Shown piece after piece: positions 17,501 through 27,562 of a stretch of 64,000 bases of DNA; position 1 is the first letter of the stretch; each line of letters begins with the position of its first letter. This stretch comes from Nostoc carneum NIES-2107. GTDB taxonomy: Bacteria; Cyanobacteriota; Cyanobacteriia; Cyanobacteriales; Nostocaceae. The stretch covers positions 6,466,908 through 6,530,907 of the forward strand of contig AP018180.1 in assembly GCA_002368155.1 (NCBI GenBank), written 5' to 3'. The notes beneath the pieces are model-generated. The model was given only the letters and a program-made list of their open reading frames with translations, had not been told where the DNA came from and ran no database searches. The translations under genes and the position numbers were made by a program.

Positions 17501-18058
17501 TACTATTGACCCACCTGCTTAAAAATGTTCAGCAGTGCTGGCGTTAGCATTGCTTATCGATTGTGTCTGACGGGGTTGACGCAATTAGCAAGGGAAAACC
17601 TGAGAAGCCCCTAATCGTAGATGTGGAAAGAGTGATAGAGACCAAGCCTAACTCTCGTCCAGCATAAGTAATTAACTCACTAAATTCAGTGTTCCCCATT
17701 TTGCATCTAGAACTGATGACGTTATAACATTACAAGGTTATTCCCCGCCAACATAAGGATGTCGGGAGAATCTGGTTTAGATGCGGATAGTAGATGTGAT
17801 TTTGCTTGATGTTCAACAACAGTTATTAGCTAATAACTCACTGGCAAGAATTTATGCACTAAGAAAGCCTTAGTACTGTATTTAATTTAGCAAACAGCCT
17901 ACCCCCAAGCGCAACTAACACTTGTTAGGTTAGAGACTGATGATGAAGACGGCAGAGGGCAGGGGGAATTTGCAAAGATTGCAAGTTCTTAAGGTGTGTT
18001 TTTAAACTATCACGACAAAATAATCTAGGCGATCGCTGTTTCAGTAGCAAGACTGCTC
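17501..18058. other. Gene-free region between coiled-coil gene and origin
   Basis: No open frame with gene-like features is visible. It would contain the promoter of the minus-strand coiled-coil gene near 17501-17700. A HIP1-related GCGATCGC site is present near 18030. I see no RNA gene. Confidence 0.4.
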
Positions 18059-18159
18059 TGTTAAGGATTTTCAACTCGGAATTTGGTTTGGGGAAAAGGA
18101 GAAAGGGTAAGGGCTAAAGGTTTTTCCTGCCTTTTTCCCCTTGACCGATAAGTATTGAT
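18059..18159. mobile_element. MITE-like foldback element, copy 1 (inverted orientation)
   Basis: One end reads GTTAAGGATTTTCAACTC then TTTGGTTTGGGGAAAAGG. The other end reads TTTTTCCCCTTGACCGATA then AGTATTGA. Both ends match, in reverse orientation, the element at 28955-29060. The middle has internal AAGGG/CCCTT complementarity. It is non-coding and about 100 bp, as expected of a non-autonomous element. It lies about 220 bases from the DnaA-box cluster. Confidence 0.7.
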
Positions 18160-18382
18160 ATCCGTAGCTTGCTAAATTTTTTGGTGACGAATCAAATTTT
18201 CATCTACGTAGTAAGTTTTTTCTGATAACTTAATTTTTGATTAGCGATTTTTATCAATATAAAAACAGTTTCCAAGTATTACTTAATCCCGATTGTTCAG
18301 TAAAACATACTGACATTCTCTACAGCAATGGTATGAAAATATATCTTGGTTTTTTCCTGTTCCTTGGTTTCAAGACATTAGC

Positions 18383-18666
18383 TGTGGAAATTGTGGATAA
18401 CTTCTTCCTAATTTATGTTGAAGGGAATTTCATCACTTACTCCCTGTGGAAAACTTGTGGAAAAACCCCTCACCTTTTCCACAAGGTATATATACTTAAT
18501 TGAAGTTTTAACTTCAAAATATCAAGTTTTTCCTAAAATTTTCCCTAAATGCTAAGTTTTTTTCCACAATCTAATAAAAATTTAATATGTTTTTATACTT
18601 AACTTAATATTTTGGATGAATTACTCGACTGTAAAAGTCAAATAAAATCATCATGCCTGTGGAAAA
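18383..18666. other. oriC: Probable chromosome replication origin (oriC) with seven DnaA boxes
   Basis: Seven matches to the DnaA box lie within 284 AT-rich bases at the 3' side of dnaA. In TGTGGAAAA orientation: 18445-18453, 18456-18464 and 18658-18666. In TTTTCCACA orientation: 18475-18483 and 18560-18568. One perfect TGTGGATAA (reverse of TTATCCACA) is at 18392-18400, and one single-mismatch TGTGGAAAT at 18383-18391. Two pairs are spaced 9-11 bases apart, as in co-operative origin arrays. The stretch 18484-18640 is very AT-rich and could be the unwinding element. The position beside dnaA and the absence of genes support an origin. dnaN is not adjacent here. Confidence 0.85.
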
Positions 18667-18692
18667 CTGCCAGTAAACTTGCTCATTAAATT

Positions 18693-20063
18693 TTAAGAGC
18701 GGCTATTCATATTAATGCGATCGCTCAGTTGACGGAGGGTATTTGCTAAAGTGCGATCGCTTTCTCGCAACTGGGTGATTTTATCACAACTGTAAATCAC
18801 CGTTGTATGATCTTTACCACCAAATTCTTCACCGATTCTCGGCAAACTCAGATCTGTATGTTGCCGCATTAGATACATACCTATTTGACGCGCCCAGCTA
18901 ATTTCTCTACGCCGGGAGTTACTTTTTAAGTCTTCCACTGCAATATCAAAATTCTCAGCCACCACCTTTAAAATTACCTCTGGGGTAGCTGCTACTTTTT
19001 CACTAGGAGTTTCTAAAACTGGGGCAATACTCTCTACTGTCATGGGTAACCCCCAAATCGAGATATATGCCAGCGCCCGAATTAACGCTCCTTCTAATTC
19101 GCGAATATTAGAAGTGTAATTAGAAGCAATATACTCAATTACATCTGTAGACAGCCGAATATTTTCGTACTCAGCCTTTTTCTGCAGAATTGCCATCCTA
19201 GTTTCTAAATTTGGCGGTTGGATGTCAGCAATCAAACCCATAGAAAACCGAGAACAAAGTCTTTCCTGAAGACGAGGAATTTGGTTAGGAGGGCGATCTG
19301 AGGCGATGACAACTTGCTTCCCCGCCTCATGTAAAGTATTAAAAGTATGAAAAAATTCTTCTTGAGTGTACTCTTTGCCTTCGAGAAACTGAATATCATC
19401 CACTAATAAAATATCAGCCGCCCGATAATGCTCTCGAAAACTTTGCATACTATCCTTACGGATGGCTGTAATTAAATCATTAGTAAACTGCTCAGTTGAG
19501 ACATAAAATATTTTAGAATCAGAACAAATTTCCCAGCGATAATGGCCAATAGCTTGCATGAGGTGGGTTTTACCTAAACCAACGCCACCACATAAAAATA
19601 AAGGATTAAACTCCCTTCCAGGAGATTCTGCAACCGCCAATGATGCCGCATGAGCCATGCGATTGTTAGCACCAACTACAAAGCGTGAAAAGACATACTT
19701 AGTATTTAATTCATGGGTTTTTTGCTGAGGTTTGGGAATACTTTCGGGAATATTAGATGGGGGTGGTAATTCCCAAGGTGCTTCGCGTTCCTGCAAAGGA
19801 GACATTTCATTACCTTGAGCAACGGTAATGTAAATTTCTACAGGATATCCGAGAATATCTTGCACAACATGAGCGATGGTATTTATGTAATATTTCTGTA
19901 GCCAATTACGTGCAAAAGGATTAGGAGTGCAGACTACTAAACAATTATTTTCTAATCGCTCCGCACTAGCAGTTTTAATCCAAGTTTCAAAGGTAGGACG
20001 GGATAATTCAAGCTGTAAGCGTTCTAATACCTGACTCCACAAATTGTCTAGAGGAATTTCCAT
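18693..20063 (-). CDS. dnaA: Chromosomal replication initiator protein DnaA
   Basis: A 456-residue initiator ATPase that binds DnaA boxes, melts the origin and recruits the helicase. Domain I is at 1-85 and linker domain II (about 86-118) is short and Pro/Glu-rich. AAA+ domain III carries Walker A GGVGLGKT (159-166) and Walker B LLVDDIQF (219-226), with the arginine-finger region near LCSRFSMGL. Domain IV ends with the DNA-binding signature [15 protein letters not shown]. All motifs are intact and the length is standard. It reads towards the DnaA-box cluster on its 3' side. dnaA has been reported dispensable in some cyanobacteria, including Anabaena, so an intact gene next to a dense box array suggests this strain may still use DnaA-dependent initiation. 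Confidence 0.97.
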   Translation of the reverse strand: MEIPLDNLWSQVLERLQLELSRPTFETWIKTASAERLENNCLVVCTPNPFARNWLQKYYINTIAHVVQDILGYPVEIYITVAQGNEMSPLQEREAPWELPPPSNIPESIPKPQQKTHELNTKYVFSRFVVGANNRMAHAASLAVAESPGREFNPLFLCGGVGLGKTHLMQAIGHYRWEICSDSKIFYVSTEQFTNDLITAIRKDSMQSFREHYRAADILLVDDIQFLEGKEYTQEEFFHTFNTLHEAGKQVVIASDRPPNQIPRLQERLCSRFSMGLIADIQPPNLETRMAILQKKAEYENIRLSTDVIEYIASNYTSNIRELEGALIRALAYISIWGLPMTVESIAPVLETPSEKVAATPEVILKVVAENFDIAVEDLKSNSRRREISWARQIGMYLMRQHTDLSLPRIGEEFGGKDHTTVIYSCDKITQLRESDRTLANTLRQLSDRINMNSRS

Positions 20064-20415
20064 GATCTACCACCTTGGCTGCTAATCGTCACAATATAAG
20101 ATAAGTATCTAAACAGAATTAATTACATACATTGTTTGTTGTTCCCTGTTGACTGCTCCCTGTTCCTTGTTCCCTCTCTCCATGAATTTCATTTTGCACA
20201 ACGACTTACAAGCCAGCACCAATTTAGCACTCAGATGCTCTAGACCTGGAACCAGCTTTTAAGTTGTAATCATTTTGGGGCATACCCAGTAGGCAAGATC
20301 CTACCACCCACTGACTAACACGGAGAAGCAAAGACACATGAAGAACAACAAAAGTTGCTGTGCAGCCCAAATTATTGATACCAAAGGTTTACCCCAAAAG
20401 CAGGAAAGAAATAGT

Positions 20416-21609
20416 ATGATGTCAATGCTCTTAAAAGTCAGTTTAGTGGTATTTCTGGGAGGTTGCTCTCTTCTACCTAGCAAGACCGTTGAAAAACAAG
20501 CAAGTGATGCTCAGTCACAAGTAGCACCTCAAAATACAACTAACCCTAATCCCACAATTGCACCACCAGCAATTTTTTCATCTTCTAACGATCCTAACTT
20601 TGTGGTGGGAGTAGTACAAAAAGTTGGCTCGGCTGTAGTTCGGATTGATTCTTCTCGAACTGTTACCTCTCAGACACCAGATGAATTTGACGATCCATTT
20701 TTTCGGCGGTTTTTTGGCGAGATCCCATCTCAGCCGAGACAAAGGGTAGAACGTGGTAGTGGTTCCGGATTTATTATTAGTTCTTCTGGGCAAATTTTGA
20801 CCAATTCTCACGTAGTAGACGGTGCTGATAGTGTAACTGTCATTCTTAAGGATGGGCGAAATTTTAACGGTAAAGTACTGGGAGAAGATCCGGTAACTGA
20901 TGTAGCTGTGATCAAAATTGAGGCTAATAACCTGCCAACTCTAGCTTTAGGTAACTCCGATGCTTTGCAACCCGGAGAGGCTGTAATTGCTATTGGTAAC
21001 CCTTTAGGATTAAATAATACAGTCACATCTGGAATTATTAGTGCTACAGGTCGCTCTAGCAGTGATATTGGTGCTAGCGATAAGCGTGTTGATTATATTC
21101 AAACCGATGCAGCAATTAACCCTGGTAACTCTGGCGGCCCGTTGCTGAATGTACGCGGTCAAGTAATTGGGATGAACACAGCAATTATTCGTGGCGCTCA
21201 AGGTTTGGGATTTGCCATTCCTGTTAACACCGCACAAAGGATTTCCCAAGAGTTAATTGCTAATGGTAAAGTCGAGCATCCTTATTTGGGTGTGCAAATG
21301 GTGACGCTCACACCAGAAATTCGCGACAGAATTAATAATGAATTAGGCGATCGCATTAATCTCACAGCTGATAAAGGCGTTTTATTAATTAATATTGTGC
21401 CTCGTTCTCCCGCAGCTATTGCTGGGTTAAAAACTGGTGATGTGATTCAAAGTATTGATAATCAGCCTGTCAATAAAATAGAAGACGTGCAAAAGCTCGT
21501 AGAAAATAGCAAAATCGGTAATCCTTTACAAATGCAAGTAGAACGTAATGGTCAAGTTACTCAAGTAGCAGTCAAACCAGCGCCTTTACCCATCCGCCGC
21601 GAAAGTTGA
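20416..21609 (+). CDS. HtrA/Deg-type serine protease with PDZ domain, probable lipoprotein
   Basis: An envelope quality-control protease of the HtrA family (HhoA/HhoB/HtrA in cyanobacteria), degrading or refolding damaged proteins. Counted from the upstream ATG at 20338, the triad is H158 in LTNSHVV, D188 in DPVTDVAVI and S265 in NPGNSGGPL; a single PDZ domain covers about residues 310-410. The preferred start is ATG 20416 because it is followed at once by a hydrophobic signal ([13 protein letters not shown]) with a lipobox-like Cys, and AGGAAAG precedes it; the 20338 start has its own GGAG and would add 26 residues. A low-complexity linker follows the Cys. It is divergent from dnaA. The N-terminal Cys suggests lipid anchoring rather than a soluble periplasmic form. 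Confidence 0.92.
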   Translation: MMSMLLKVSLVVFLGGCSLLPSKTVEKQASDAQSQVAPQNTTNPNPTIAPPAIFSSSNDPNFVVGVVQKVGSAVVRIDSSRTVTSQTPDEFDDPFFRRFFGEIPSQPRQRVERGSGSGFIISSSGQILTNSHVVDGADSVTVILKDGRNFNGKVLGEDPVTDVAVIKIEANNLPTLALGNSDALQPGEAVIAIGNPLGLNNTVTSGIISATGRSSSDIGASDKRVDYIQTDAAINPGNSGGPLLNVRGQVIGMNTAIIRGAQGLGFAIPVNTAQRISQELIANGKVEHPYLGVQMVTLTPEIRDRINNELGDRINLTADKGVLLINIVPRSPAAIAGLKTGDVIQSIDNQPVNKIEDVQKLVENSKIGNPLQMQVERNGQVTQVAVKPAPLPIRRES

Positions 21610-22035
21610 TTTTATCTCAAAGTTTCAAATTAAATTACTAATCACGCCTAATATGCTTGCCCATACCAAATACTTTGTCAGGCTATACGAACTAAGTATT
21701 ATAGGTTGGGTAATACTCGCTAAGGAACTTTCAAATAAAAAATAATCACTCGCTGTAGCAAGCAAGGAAATTAGGGAAAGCAAGGGTGACAGGCAACAAG
21801 AATATACAAATTTGCTTTAGCTTGTACACATGAAATCGGAATGCTAGAGGCTGGGTAATCCCCACTTTAATATGTGTGTTTATCAATCAAACTTGATTGC
21901 TATAATGAATCAATAAACTAGCAATAATATATATTATCAATTATATTTGCTTAAATAGTAGAGATAAATATCAAAGTTTTCAATCAAATATATTTGATGT
22001 TTAAATAATTGATTATTTATTAAGGAGTTTATTCG
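21610..22035. other. Intergenic region upstream of def
   Basis: About 425 AT-rich bases with no gene seen. The last 100 bases contain TATATTATCAATTATATT-like sequence suitable for a promoter. A clean AAGGAG ribosome-binding site is at 22022-22027, eight bases before the def ATG. Confidence 0.5.
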
Positions 22036-22599
22036 ATGGCTGAATTAATGCCAATTATTCAATTAGGTAACCCCATACTACGCGAAAAATCTAGCTCAAT
22101 TGATAATATTCAATATGAGGTTGTACAAAACCTAATTGAAAATTTACTGGTAACAGTTGCCCAATCAAACGGTGTGGGAATTGCAGCACCGCAAATTGCA
22201 GAATCATATCGTTTATTTATTGTGGCTTCTCGCCCTAATCCTAGATATCCCAACGCTCCAGAGATGGCACCTACAGCGATGATCAATCCGAGAATTATTG
22301 CTCATTCTACAGAAGTAGTTAAAGGTTGGGAAGGTTGTTTAAGCATTCCTGGTATTAGAGGTTTAGTTCCCAGATATCAAACAATTCAAGTAGAATATAC
22401 TGACCGCTACGGTGAATTGCAACAACAAGAACTCACTGATTTTGTGGCGCGAATTTTTCAACATGAATACGATCACCTCGATGGAATTGTCTTTGTTGAC
22501 CGTTTAGAAAATACTCAAGACATGATTACAGAACAGGAATATCAACAGCGAATAGTTAATAATCTTGGTTCTTTAGTACCTGTTATGCCAAAAAGTTAA
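22036..22599 (+). CDS. def: Peptide deformylase
   Basis: A 187-residue metalloenzyme that removes the formyl group from the initiator Met of nascent proteins. All three signature motifs are intact: GVGIAAPQ (46-53), EGCLS (99-103, with the metal-ligand Cys) and HEYDH (143-147, with two metal-ligand His and the catalytic Glu). The start is fixed by AAGGAG at 22022-22027. The length matches bacterial PDF. The gene is monocistronic, followed by the ISL3 transposase gene. Cyanobacteria often carry more than one def gene; whether this is the housekeeping copy cannot be told here. Confidence 0.96.
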   Translation: MAELMPIIQLGNPILREKSSSIDNIQYEVVQNLIENLLVTVAQSNGVGIAAPQIAESYRLFIVASRPNPRYPNAPEMAPTAMINPRIIAHSTEVVKGWEGCLSIPGIRGLVPRYQTIQVEYTDRYGELQQQELTDFVARIFQHEYDHLDGIVFVDRLENTQDMITEQEYQQRIVNNLGSLVPVMPKS

Positions 22600-22727
22600 A
22601 CTAAAAGCCAAAAAAATGTAATGAACTGTATCAAATTATTATCCTAACCCTTGCTGTACTTGACATAGAAAGAATATTTATTGTTCTCTGTAGATAGAAC
22701 CAGAATCATTTTTATACATTTACATTC

Positions 22728-23966
22728 ATGGTGAAGAAAAGAGCAATAAAAATTCTCACAGACATTTTGGATTTAAAAGATGTAAAAGTTATATCGCAAC
22801 GTATCCATGAAGGAATCGGTATTATTTTACAAACTGAATCAGTTAAATCATATAGTGTTTGTCCTCATTGTGGGACAAAAAGCGAGAAATTACATCAAAA
22901 TCATCGGCACATTGTTAAAGATTTACCTTTGGGAGAGAAACCAGTATTTTTAGAAATAAATAGACGACAATTCAAATGTGCTAAATGTAGAAAGCCTTTT
23001 AGTGAAGACCTAGAATTTGTAAGTAAGAAAAGAACATATACAAAGCGGCTAGCAGAAAAAACAATACAAGAAGTGATAGAAAACGATATCCATAGTGTTG
23101 CATCGAAGGGAATAGTCACGACAGAAGAAATAGAAAGAATGCTAAAAGATGCATCTGGTGAGTATGATGATTCAAAACCTTCGGGATTAAAAAGACTTGG
23201 AATTGATGAAATAGCTTTAGTAAAAGGAAAAGGTCATTACTGTGCTGTCTTAATAGATTTAGACACATCTAAACTTCTGGCAATTCTGAATGGGCGAACA
23301 CAAGAAATAATCAAGGAAGTACTGACAGGATGGGGGTTTGAGGTTTTAAATCAAATAGAAGAGGTCAGTATTGATTTGTGGCAAGGTTATAAAAACTTAG
23401 TTACAGAATTAATGCCTAATGCTCAGGTGGTGGCAGATAGATTTCATGTGATGATGCAAATAAATAAAGAACTAGACACACAAAGGAAAAGAGAAAAGAG
23501 AAATATAGAGGAGCTCATTAAAAAAACAACCTTAGCAGGTAAAAAAGCTGAATATGAAATGATATTAGCGGGCTTGAAAAACAGTAAATATCCCTTACTG
23601 AAAAATAAAGATAATTTAAATGAAGAGCAGGTTCAAAAACTTATACAAGTTAAAAGCGTCTCGCCAACTTTGAAATTAATGCATGAGTTAAAAGAAAAAA
23701 TTAGAAAAATTTTCAACTTCACAGGAGATTGGTATACGGGAGTCTTTAAACTAGGTATGTGGCTATCGAGAGCCAAAAAATATTTTCCTCAGAGCAACAA
23801 TACTATGATTCGTTGGTTTGATGAAATTATTGCTTACTTTGATCATGGGACAACAAGTGGTGTTGTTGAAGGAATTAACAACAAATTGAAGCTTATTAAA
23901 CGCTCTGCTTATGGATTTAGAAATTTTGAAAACTTTAGAGTTAGGTGTTTGCTAAACTGGACTTAA
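22728..23966 (+). mobile_element. ISL3-family transposase gene, apparently intact
   Basis: A 412-residue transposase. The N-terminal zinc-ribbon has CPHCGTKSE and CAKCRKPF (about 45-90), a helix-turn-helix region follows, then the DDE core typical of ISL3: GIDEIALVKG (about 163-172), VSIDLWQGY (about 213-221) with a following ADRFHV, and a C-terminal GVVEGINNKLKLIKR with the catalytic Glu. The C-terminus ends as in complete family members, and the frame is uninterrupted, so it may be active. The coding sequence is more A-rich and Lys-rich than its neighbours, consistent with transfer. I could not find convincing terminal inverted repeats or a target duplication, so the element's exact limits within about 22600-24040 are undefined. 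Confidence 0.88.
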
Positions 23967-24044
23967 TTTATTATTTTGGCATAACAAGTAATGAAGAACC
24001 ATAATCTTTAATTTGTTTACCTCGTCTACTTTGAAAGTGCTGAG

Positions 24045-24076
24045 TTGGAGAGACGCGATTAATCGCGTCTCTCCAA
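24045..24076. repeat. 32-base perfect palindrome, copy 2 of the GACGCGATT family
   Basis: The arms TTGGAGAGACGCGATT and AATCGCGTCTCTCCAA are fully complementary with no loop, so this is the longest copy of the family. It lies between the transposase gene and the TetR gene, which read towards each other. A second hairpin (AAGGGGAAAG with CTTTCCCCCTT) follows at about 24163-24210. Confidence 0.85.
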
Positions 24077-24244
24077 GAGGGCGGGGGAAAAATCCCATTT
24101 CAGCTTTCATACATAGTGGTGAATTTTTGTTCATTATGACTAGCTTGAAAATCTGAATATCAGAAGGGGAAAGAGTAAAAGTTTCCCCCTTTTACCCTTT
24201 CCCCCTTCCCCTGACAAACGTTTGCTTTAATTGTGCTTCCCTAA

Positions 24245-24799
24245 TTAAATTGGTACAACCCTACAGAGTTCTTTTGGGAGTTGCTGAATTATACGTTCAA
24301 AGGGAGCCGAATTTTCTAAGCCTTGGGATAGAATTAGCGAACCTTGAATAGCGATCGCAGCATCTTCAGCTCGCTGTTTGGCTAGTTCTTTATCCATACC
24401 CGCTTCAATTAATACGTTGGCGATCGCATCAATCCAACCCTGAAATAATGCTTGTACTTTGCGGTGAAATACATCTCTTGCTGAACCTAGCAACAAAATG
24501 GCGAATATACATGGTTGCTTTCCACCCTCATAAAGTTCATTGAGGCGATCGCACATCCTCTGCAATTTTGTCACAGCATCCCCTTCACTCTGAAGAGATG
24601 GCAAGATATTTTCTACTAACCATCGTTCTAGATAATCTAGTACCGCCTCCACCATCTCATCTTTACCGCCGGGGAAGTGGTGGTAAAGGCTAGCTTTTCC
24701 TAGTCCAGTGGCTTCCGAAATCTTGGCTAGGGTTGCGCCATCATAACCATACTGCCGAAATAGCTGCAATAGACAGGGAATATAAGTCTCTTTAGGCAT
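24245..24799 (-). CDS. TetR/AcrR-family transcriptional regulator
   Basis: A 184-residue repressor-type protein. The N-terminal helix-turn-helix (about 8-50) has TLAKISEATGLGKASLYHHF with the typical YHHF recognition-helix end. The C-terminal part is an all-helical ligand-binding domain resembling the LmrA/YxaF subgroup. It is divergent from a GST gene, and two identical 14-base operator-like sites lie in the 96-base gap between the start codons, so it very probably represses both itself and the GST-FMN protein-dhaK genes. The ligand is probably an electrophile or other small toxic molecule, inferred from the GST neighbour. Confidence 0.92.
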   Translation of the reverse strand: MPKETYIPCLLQLFRQYGYDGATLAKISEATGLGKASLYHHFPGGKDEMVEAVLDYLERWLVENILPSLQSEGDAVTKLQRMCDRLNELYEGGKQPCIFAILLLGSARDVFHRKVQALFQGWIDAIANVLIEAGMDKELAKQRAEDAAIAIQGSLILSQGLENSAPFERIIQQLPKELCRVVPI

Positions 24800-24833
24800 T
24801 TTTATAGGGTGAGCAATTATCTGTTGACATTAT

Positions 24834-24847
24834 ACCGAACGAACGGT
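24834..24847. promoter_or_regulatory. Probable TetR operator site 1
   Basis: ACCGAACGAACGGT, extended by flanking T and A to a 16-base site with symmetric TACCG/CGGTA ends. It lies 35 bases upstream of the regulator's start codon. An identical copy follows 27 bases away. Confidence 0.8.
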
Positions 24848-24860
24848 ACAGTAACTATAG

Positions 24861-24874
24861 ACCGAACGAACGGT
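24861..24874. promoter_or_regulatory. Probable TetR operator site 2
   Basis: A second exact ACCGAACGAACGGT, 22 bases upstream of the GST start codon. The 27-base centre-to-centre distance from site 1 is two and a half helical turns, so two dimers would sit on opposite faces of the DNA. Confidence 0.8.
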
Positions 24875-24895
24875 ACAAAAAATTGGGACTAACTC

Positions 24896-25513
24896 ATGAT
24901 TAAGCTTTATGGTCACGAACTATCTGGCAACAGTTACAAAGCAAAATTAATGCTGTCTTTGCTGGGCTTAGATTACGAGTGGATTAAAGTTGATTTGATG
25001 GTAGGAGCGCATAAGCAACCGGAATTTTTAGAACTAAATTCCTTTGGACAAGTGCCTTTGTTAGTCGATGGTAATACAGTGTTGGCAGATGCCCAAGCCA
25101 TTCTTGTATACTTAGCGCGGCAGTATGGTGGCGAGCAATGGTTACCCTTAGAAGCTTTACCCTTAGCTCAGGTGATGCGCTGGTTATCAACCACTGCGGG
25201 AGAAATTCGCCAAGGCCCTGAATCAGCGCGTTTGTATCATTTATTCAAAACCACTAGCATCAATATAGAACGAGCAAATCAAAAATCAGAGTTCATCCTA
25301 ACGCAACTCAACAATCACTTAGCGAATCGAGAATGGTTGGAATTAGGACATCCGACAATCGCTGATGTTGCAGTCTTTCCTTATGTTGCACTTGCGCCTG
25401 ATGGCAAGATTAGCTTAGAAAATTACCCAAACATCCTGACCTGGATTGATCGCATCAAAAATCTTCCTGGTTTCGTAGGAATGATTGGCATTGAAGAACC
25501 TCTTACGGTTTAG
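24896..25513 (+). CDS. Glutathione S-transferase
   Basis: A 205-residue cytosolic GST. The thioredoxin-like N-terminal domain (1-80) has YGHELSGNSYKAKLML with the probable catalytic Ser in the first loop, the cis-Pro motif FGQVPLLV and the glutathione-contacting DAQAILVYLA. The C-terminal domain is helical and contains the conserved HPTIADVAVFPY N-capping motif. It would conjugate glutathione to electrophiles. It is the first gene of a three-gene plus-strand unit controlled by the divergent TetR protein; the next gene starts 10 bases after its stop. Substrate is unknown. Confidence 0.93.
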   Translation: MIKLYGHELSGNSYKAKLMLSLLGLDYEWIKVDLMVGAHKQPEFLELNSFGQVPLLVDGNTVLADAQAILVYLARQYGGEQWLPLEALPLAQVMRWLSTTAGEIRQGPESARLYHLFKTTSINIERANQKSEFILTQLNNHLANREWLELGHPTIADVAVFPYVALAPDGKISLENYPNILTWIDRIKNLPGFVGMIGIEEPLTV

Positions 25514-25522
25514 GAGTGTATT

Positions 25523-26131
25523 ATGCCACGCAAATTTGGAGAAATTGCTTTTACACCGGAAGTACAAGCTGCTCAAGAACAACGAGGGTCGAGACAGACC
25601 TATGAACGCTATATTGCCAATGGTTCTGCTAATGATGTTATTACCCCAAAGATTGAGGAATTTATTACTCAACTCGACGGGTTTTATTTAGGAACAGTCA
25701 GTTCCAACGGTTATCCATATATTCAATTTCGTGGCGGCCCAGCTGGTTTTTTGAAGGTGTTGGATGAGAAGACGCTGGGCTTTGCTGACTTCACTGGCAA
25801 TGTACAGTACGTTACGGTGGGTAACCTGTCGGGTAATGATAAAGCCTTCATCTTCTTAATGGATTATCGTCACCGCAAACGCATCAAAATCTGGGGAAGA
25901 AGCAAATATGTTGAAGACGATCCAACTTTAATTGAACAGCTAAGAATGCCAGGATATCCAGCAGAAGTAGAAAGAGCTATTCTGTTTCATGTTGAAGCAA
26001 TTAGCGAAAACTGTCCCCAACATATTCCTATCCGCTATTCGGTGGATGAAGTCGAAGCGATGATTGCTCCTTTACAAGCTCGCATTACACAATTAGAACA
26101 GCAACTAAGCGATCGCCTGACGGAACTGTAA
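25523..26131 (+). CDS. Pyridoxamine 5'-phosphate oxidase-like FMN-binding protein
   Basis: 202 residues with a split-barrel flavin-binding fold: a helical N-terminus (1-45), then the barrel with GFYLGTVSSNGYPYIQFRGG (about 52-71) and FADFTGNVQYVTVGNL, and DYRHRKRIKIWGR where FMN-phosphate contacts are expected. A C-terminal coiled-coil segment (ITQLEQQLSDRL) follows. It resembles a subgroup often annotated as pyridoxamine oxidase-like, whose members are more often flavin-dependent reductases than vitamin B6 enzymes. Lying in the TetR-regulated GST unit, a detoxifying reductase is plausible. True PdxH activity is unlikely. Confidence 0.85.
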   Translation: MPRKFGEIAFTPEVQAAQEQRGSRQTYERYIANGSANDVITPKIEEFITQLDGFYLGTVSSNGYPYIQFRGGPAGFLKVLDEKTLGFADFTGNVQYVTVGNLSGNDKAFIFLMDYRHRKRIKIWGRSKYVEDDPTLIEQLRMPGYPAEVERAILFHVEAISENCPQHIPIRYSVDEVEAMIAPLQARITQLEQQLSDRLTEL

Positions 26132-26174
26132 AATAAATTCTGGGATGTAACAAATTCTCAGGCAGGCATGGATC

Positions 26175-27248
26175 ATGAAAAAGCTGATTAACAAGCCAGA
26201 AGACTTTGTACGGGAGAGTTTAGAAGGTATGGCGGCAGCTCATGCTGATTTAATTCAGGTGAGCTATGAACCAACCTTTGTTTACCGAGCCGATGCGCCC
26301 ATACAGGGAAAAGTAGCAATTATTTCTGGCGGTGGCAGTGGACATGAGCCAATGCACGCTGGTTTTGTGGGTAGGGGAATGCTTGATGCGGCTTGTCCGG
26401 GAGAGGTTTTTACTTCACCTACCCCCGATCAAATGTTAGCCGCAGCCCAAAAAGTTAATAGTGGGGCAGGTGTTCTTTATATCGTCAAAAACTACAGTGG
26501 CGATGTAATGAACTTTGAAATGGCAACGGAATTAGCCCAAGGTGAGGGTATCCGAGTGCTAAATATTTTGATTGATGATGATGTCGCAGTCAAAGACAGC
26601 CTTTATACTCAGGGTAGACGGGGTGTGGGTACAACAGTACTGGCGGAAAAAATTTGTGGTGCAGCTGCTGAAGCTGGATATGATTTGCAGCAAATAGCAG
26701 ATTTATGTCGTCGGGTAAATTTACATGGGCGGAGTATGGGAATTGCTTTGACTTCCTGTACAGTACCAGCCAAAGGTACACCGACATTTACATTAAGCGA
26801 TCGCGAATTAGAAATTGGTATTGGGATTCACGGCGAACCAGGTAGAGAACGCATCGCTGTACAATCGGTAGATGAAATTACTGAAAGGTTAGCGCGAGCA
26901 ATCATTGACGATACAGGCTATAGCCGGACAGTTAGAGAATGGAATGCAGAACAAGGAGAATGGGTAGATGTAGAACTGACAGATCCAGCATTGCAAAAAG
27001 GCGATCGCGTACTCGCTTTTGTCAATAGTATGGGTGGTACTCCGCTTTCGGAACTTTATCTTGTCTATCGCAAACTAGCCCAAATCTGCGAACAGCAAGG
27101 ATTGCAAATTGTACGCAATTTAATTGGGCCTTATATTACATCTTTAGAAATGCAAGGATGCTCAATTACTTTATTGAAGTTAGATGATGAAATGATTCGC
27201 CTCTGGGATGCACCCGTCAAAACCCCAAGCCTACGTTGGGGAATTTAG
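26175..27248 (+). CDS. dhaK: Dihydroxyacetone kinase, DhaK subunit
   Basis: 357 residues matching the substrate-binding DhaK subunit. It has the [10 protein letters not shown] loop (52-61) and the His that binds dihydroxyacetone covalently as a hemiaminal (H219 in GIGIHGEPG). Length is normal for a stand-alone DhaK. In known systems DhaK needs a DhaL ATP-binding subunit (and DhaM in PTS-driven types); neither follows here, since the next 450 bases are repeats. The partner must be elsewhere or be absent. It is the third gene of the TetR-GST unit, starting 43 bases after the previous stop. Its association with detoxification genes suggests handling of a reactive triose such as dihydroxyacetone. 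Confidence 0.93.
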   Translation: MKKLINKPEDFVRESLEGMAAAHADLIQVSYEPTFVYRADAPIQGKVAIISGGGSGHEPMHAGFVGRGMLDAACPGEVFTSPTPDQMLAAAQKVNSGAGVLYIVKNYSGDVMNFEMATELAQGEGIRVLNILIDDDVAVKDSLYTQGRRGVGTTVLAEKICGAAAEAGYDLQQIADLCRRVNLHGRSMGIALTSCTVPAKGTPTFTLSDRELEIGIGIHGEPGRERIAVQSVDEITERLARAIIDDTGYSRTVREWNAEQGEWVDVELTDPALQKGDRVLAFVNSMGGTPLSELYLVYRKLAQICEQQGLQIVRNLIGPYITSLEMQGCSITLLKLDDEMIRLWDAPVKTPSLRWGI

Positions 27249-27394
27249 GGTTTGGTAATTGGTAATTGGTAATTGGTAATTGGGGTTTGGTGTTTGTCAT
27301 TAACCCACATTCCGCAGGAGCGATCGCAAAATGCTGTATTTTTGAAGCATGAGTATTTCAGTATCACAAATCAAAGCTAGTGTAGTAAAATTCA

Positions 27395-27562
27395 CTAGAG
27401 AAGATGACTCTCTAGATTAGCTAAGTAAGCCTTGGGGTCTCGGCGAAATCGATACTGTTCAATTCTGGCTTTGTGGTGTTTTTGCAATTGAGAGCTTAAT
27501 TCGAGCAGAGTATGAATATCAATTTGTGCTAAATCAGATGTGGTAAAAGAATGAAATACCAT
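27395..27562 (-). CDS. Possible small protein, 55 residues
   Basis: A short minus-strand frame beginning MVFHSFTTSDLAQID and ending KAYLANLESHLL. The composition is protein-like and helical (LLELSSQLQKHHKARIEQYR). There is no clear Shine-Dalgarno sequence. The start codon overlaps the left end of the foldback repeat at 27555-27688, which means either the repeat inserted at the gene's 5' end and supplied a new start, or the frame is fortuitous. No family is recognised. Confidence 0.35.
   Translation of the reverse strand: MVFHSFTTSDLAQIDIHTLLELSSQLQKHHKARIEQYRFRRDPKAYLANLESHLL

Noticed and set aside
22600-24040. Exact ends of the ISL3 element
   Set aside because: I compared the flanks of the transposase gene for terminal inverted repeats and found only a weak direct similarity (AGAACCAGAATC and AGAACCATAATC), which is in the wrong orientation; no boundaries are claimed.
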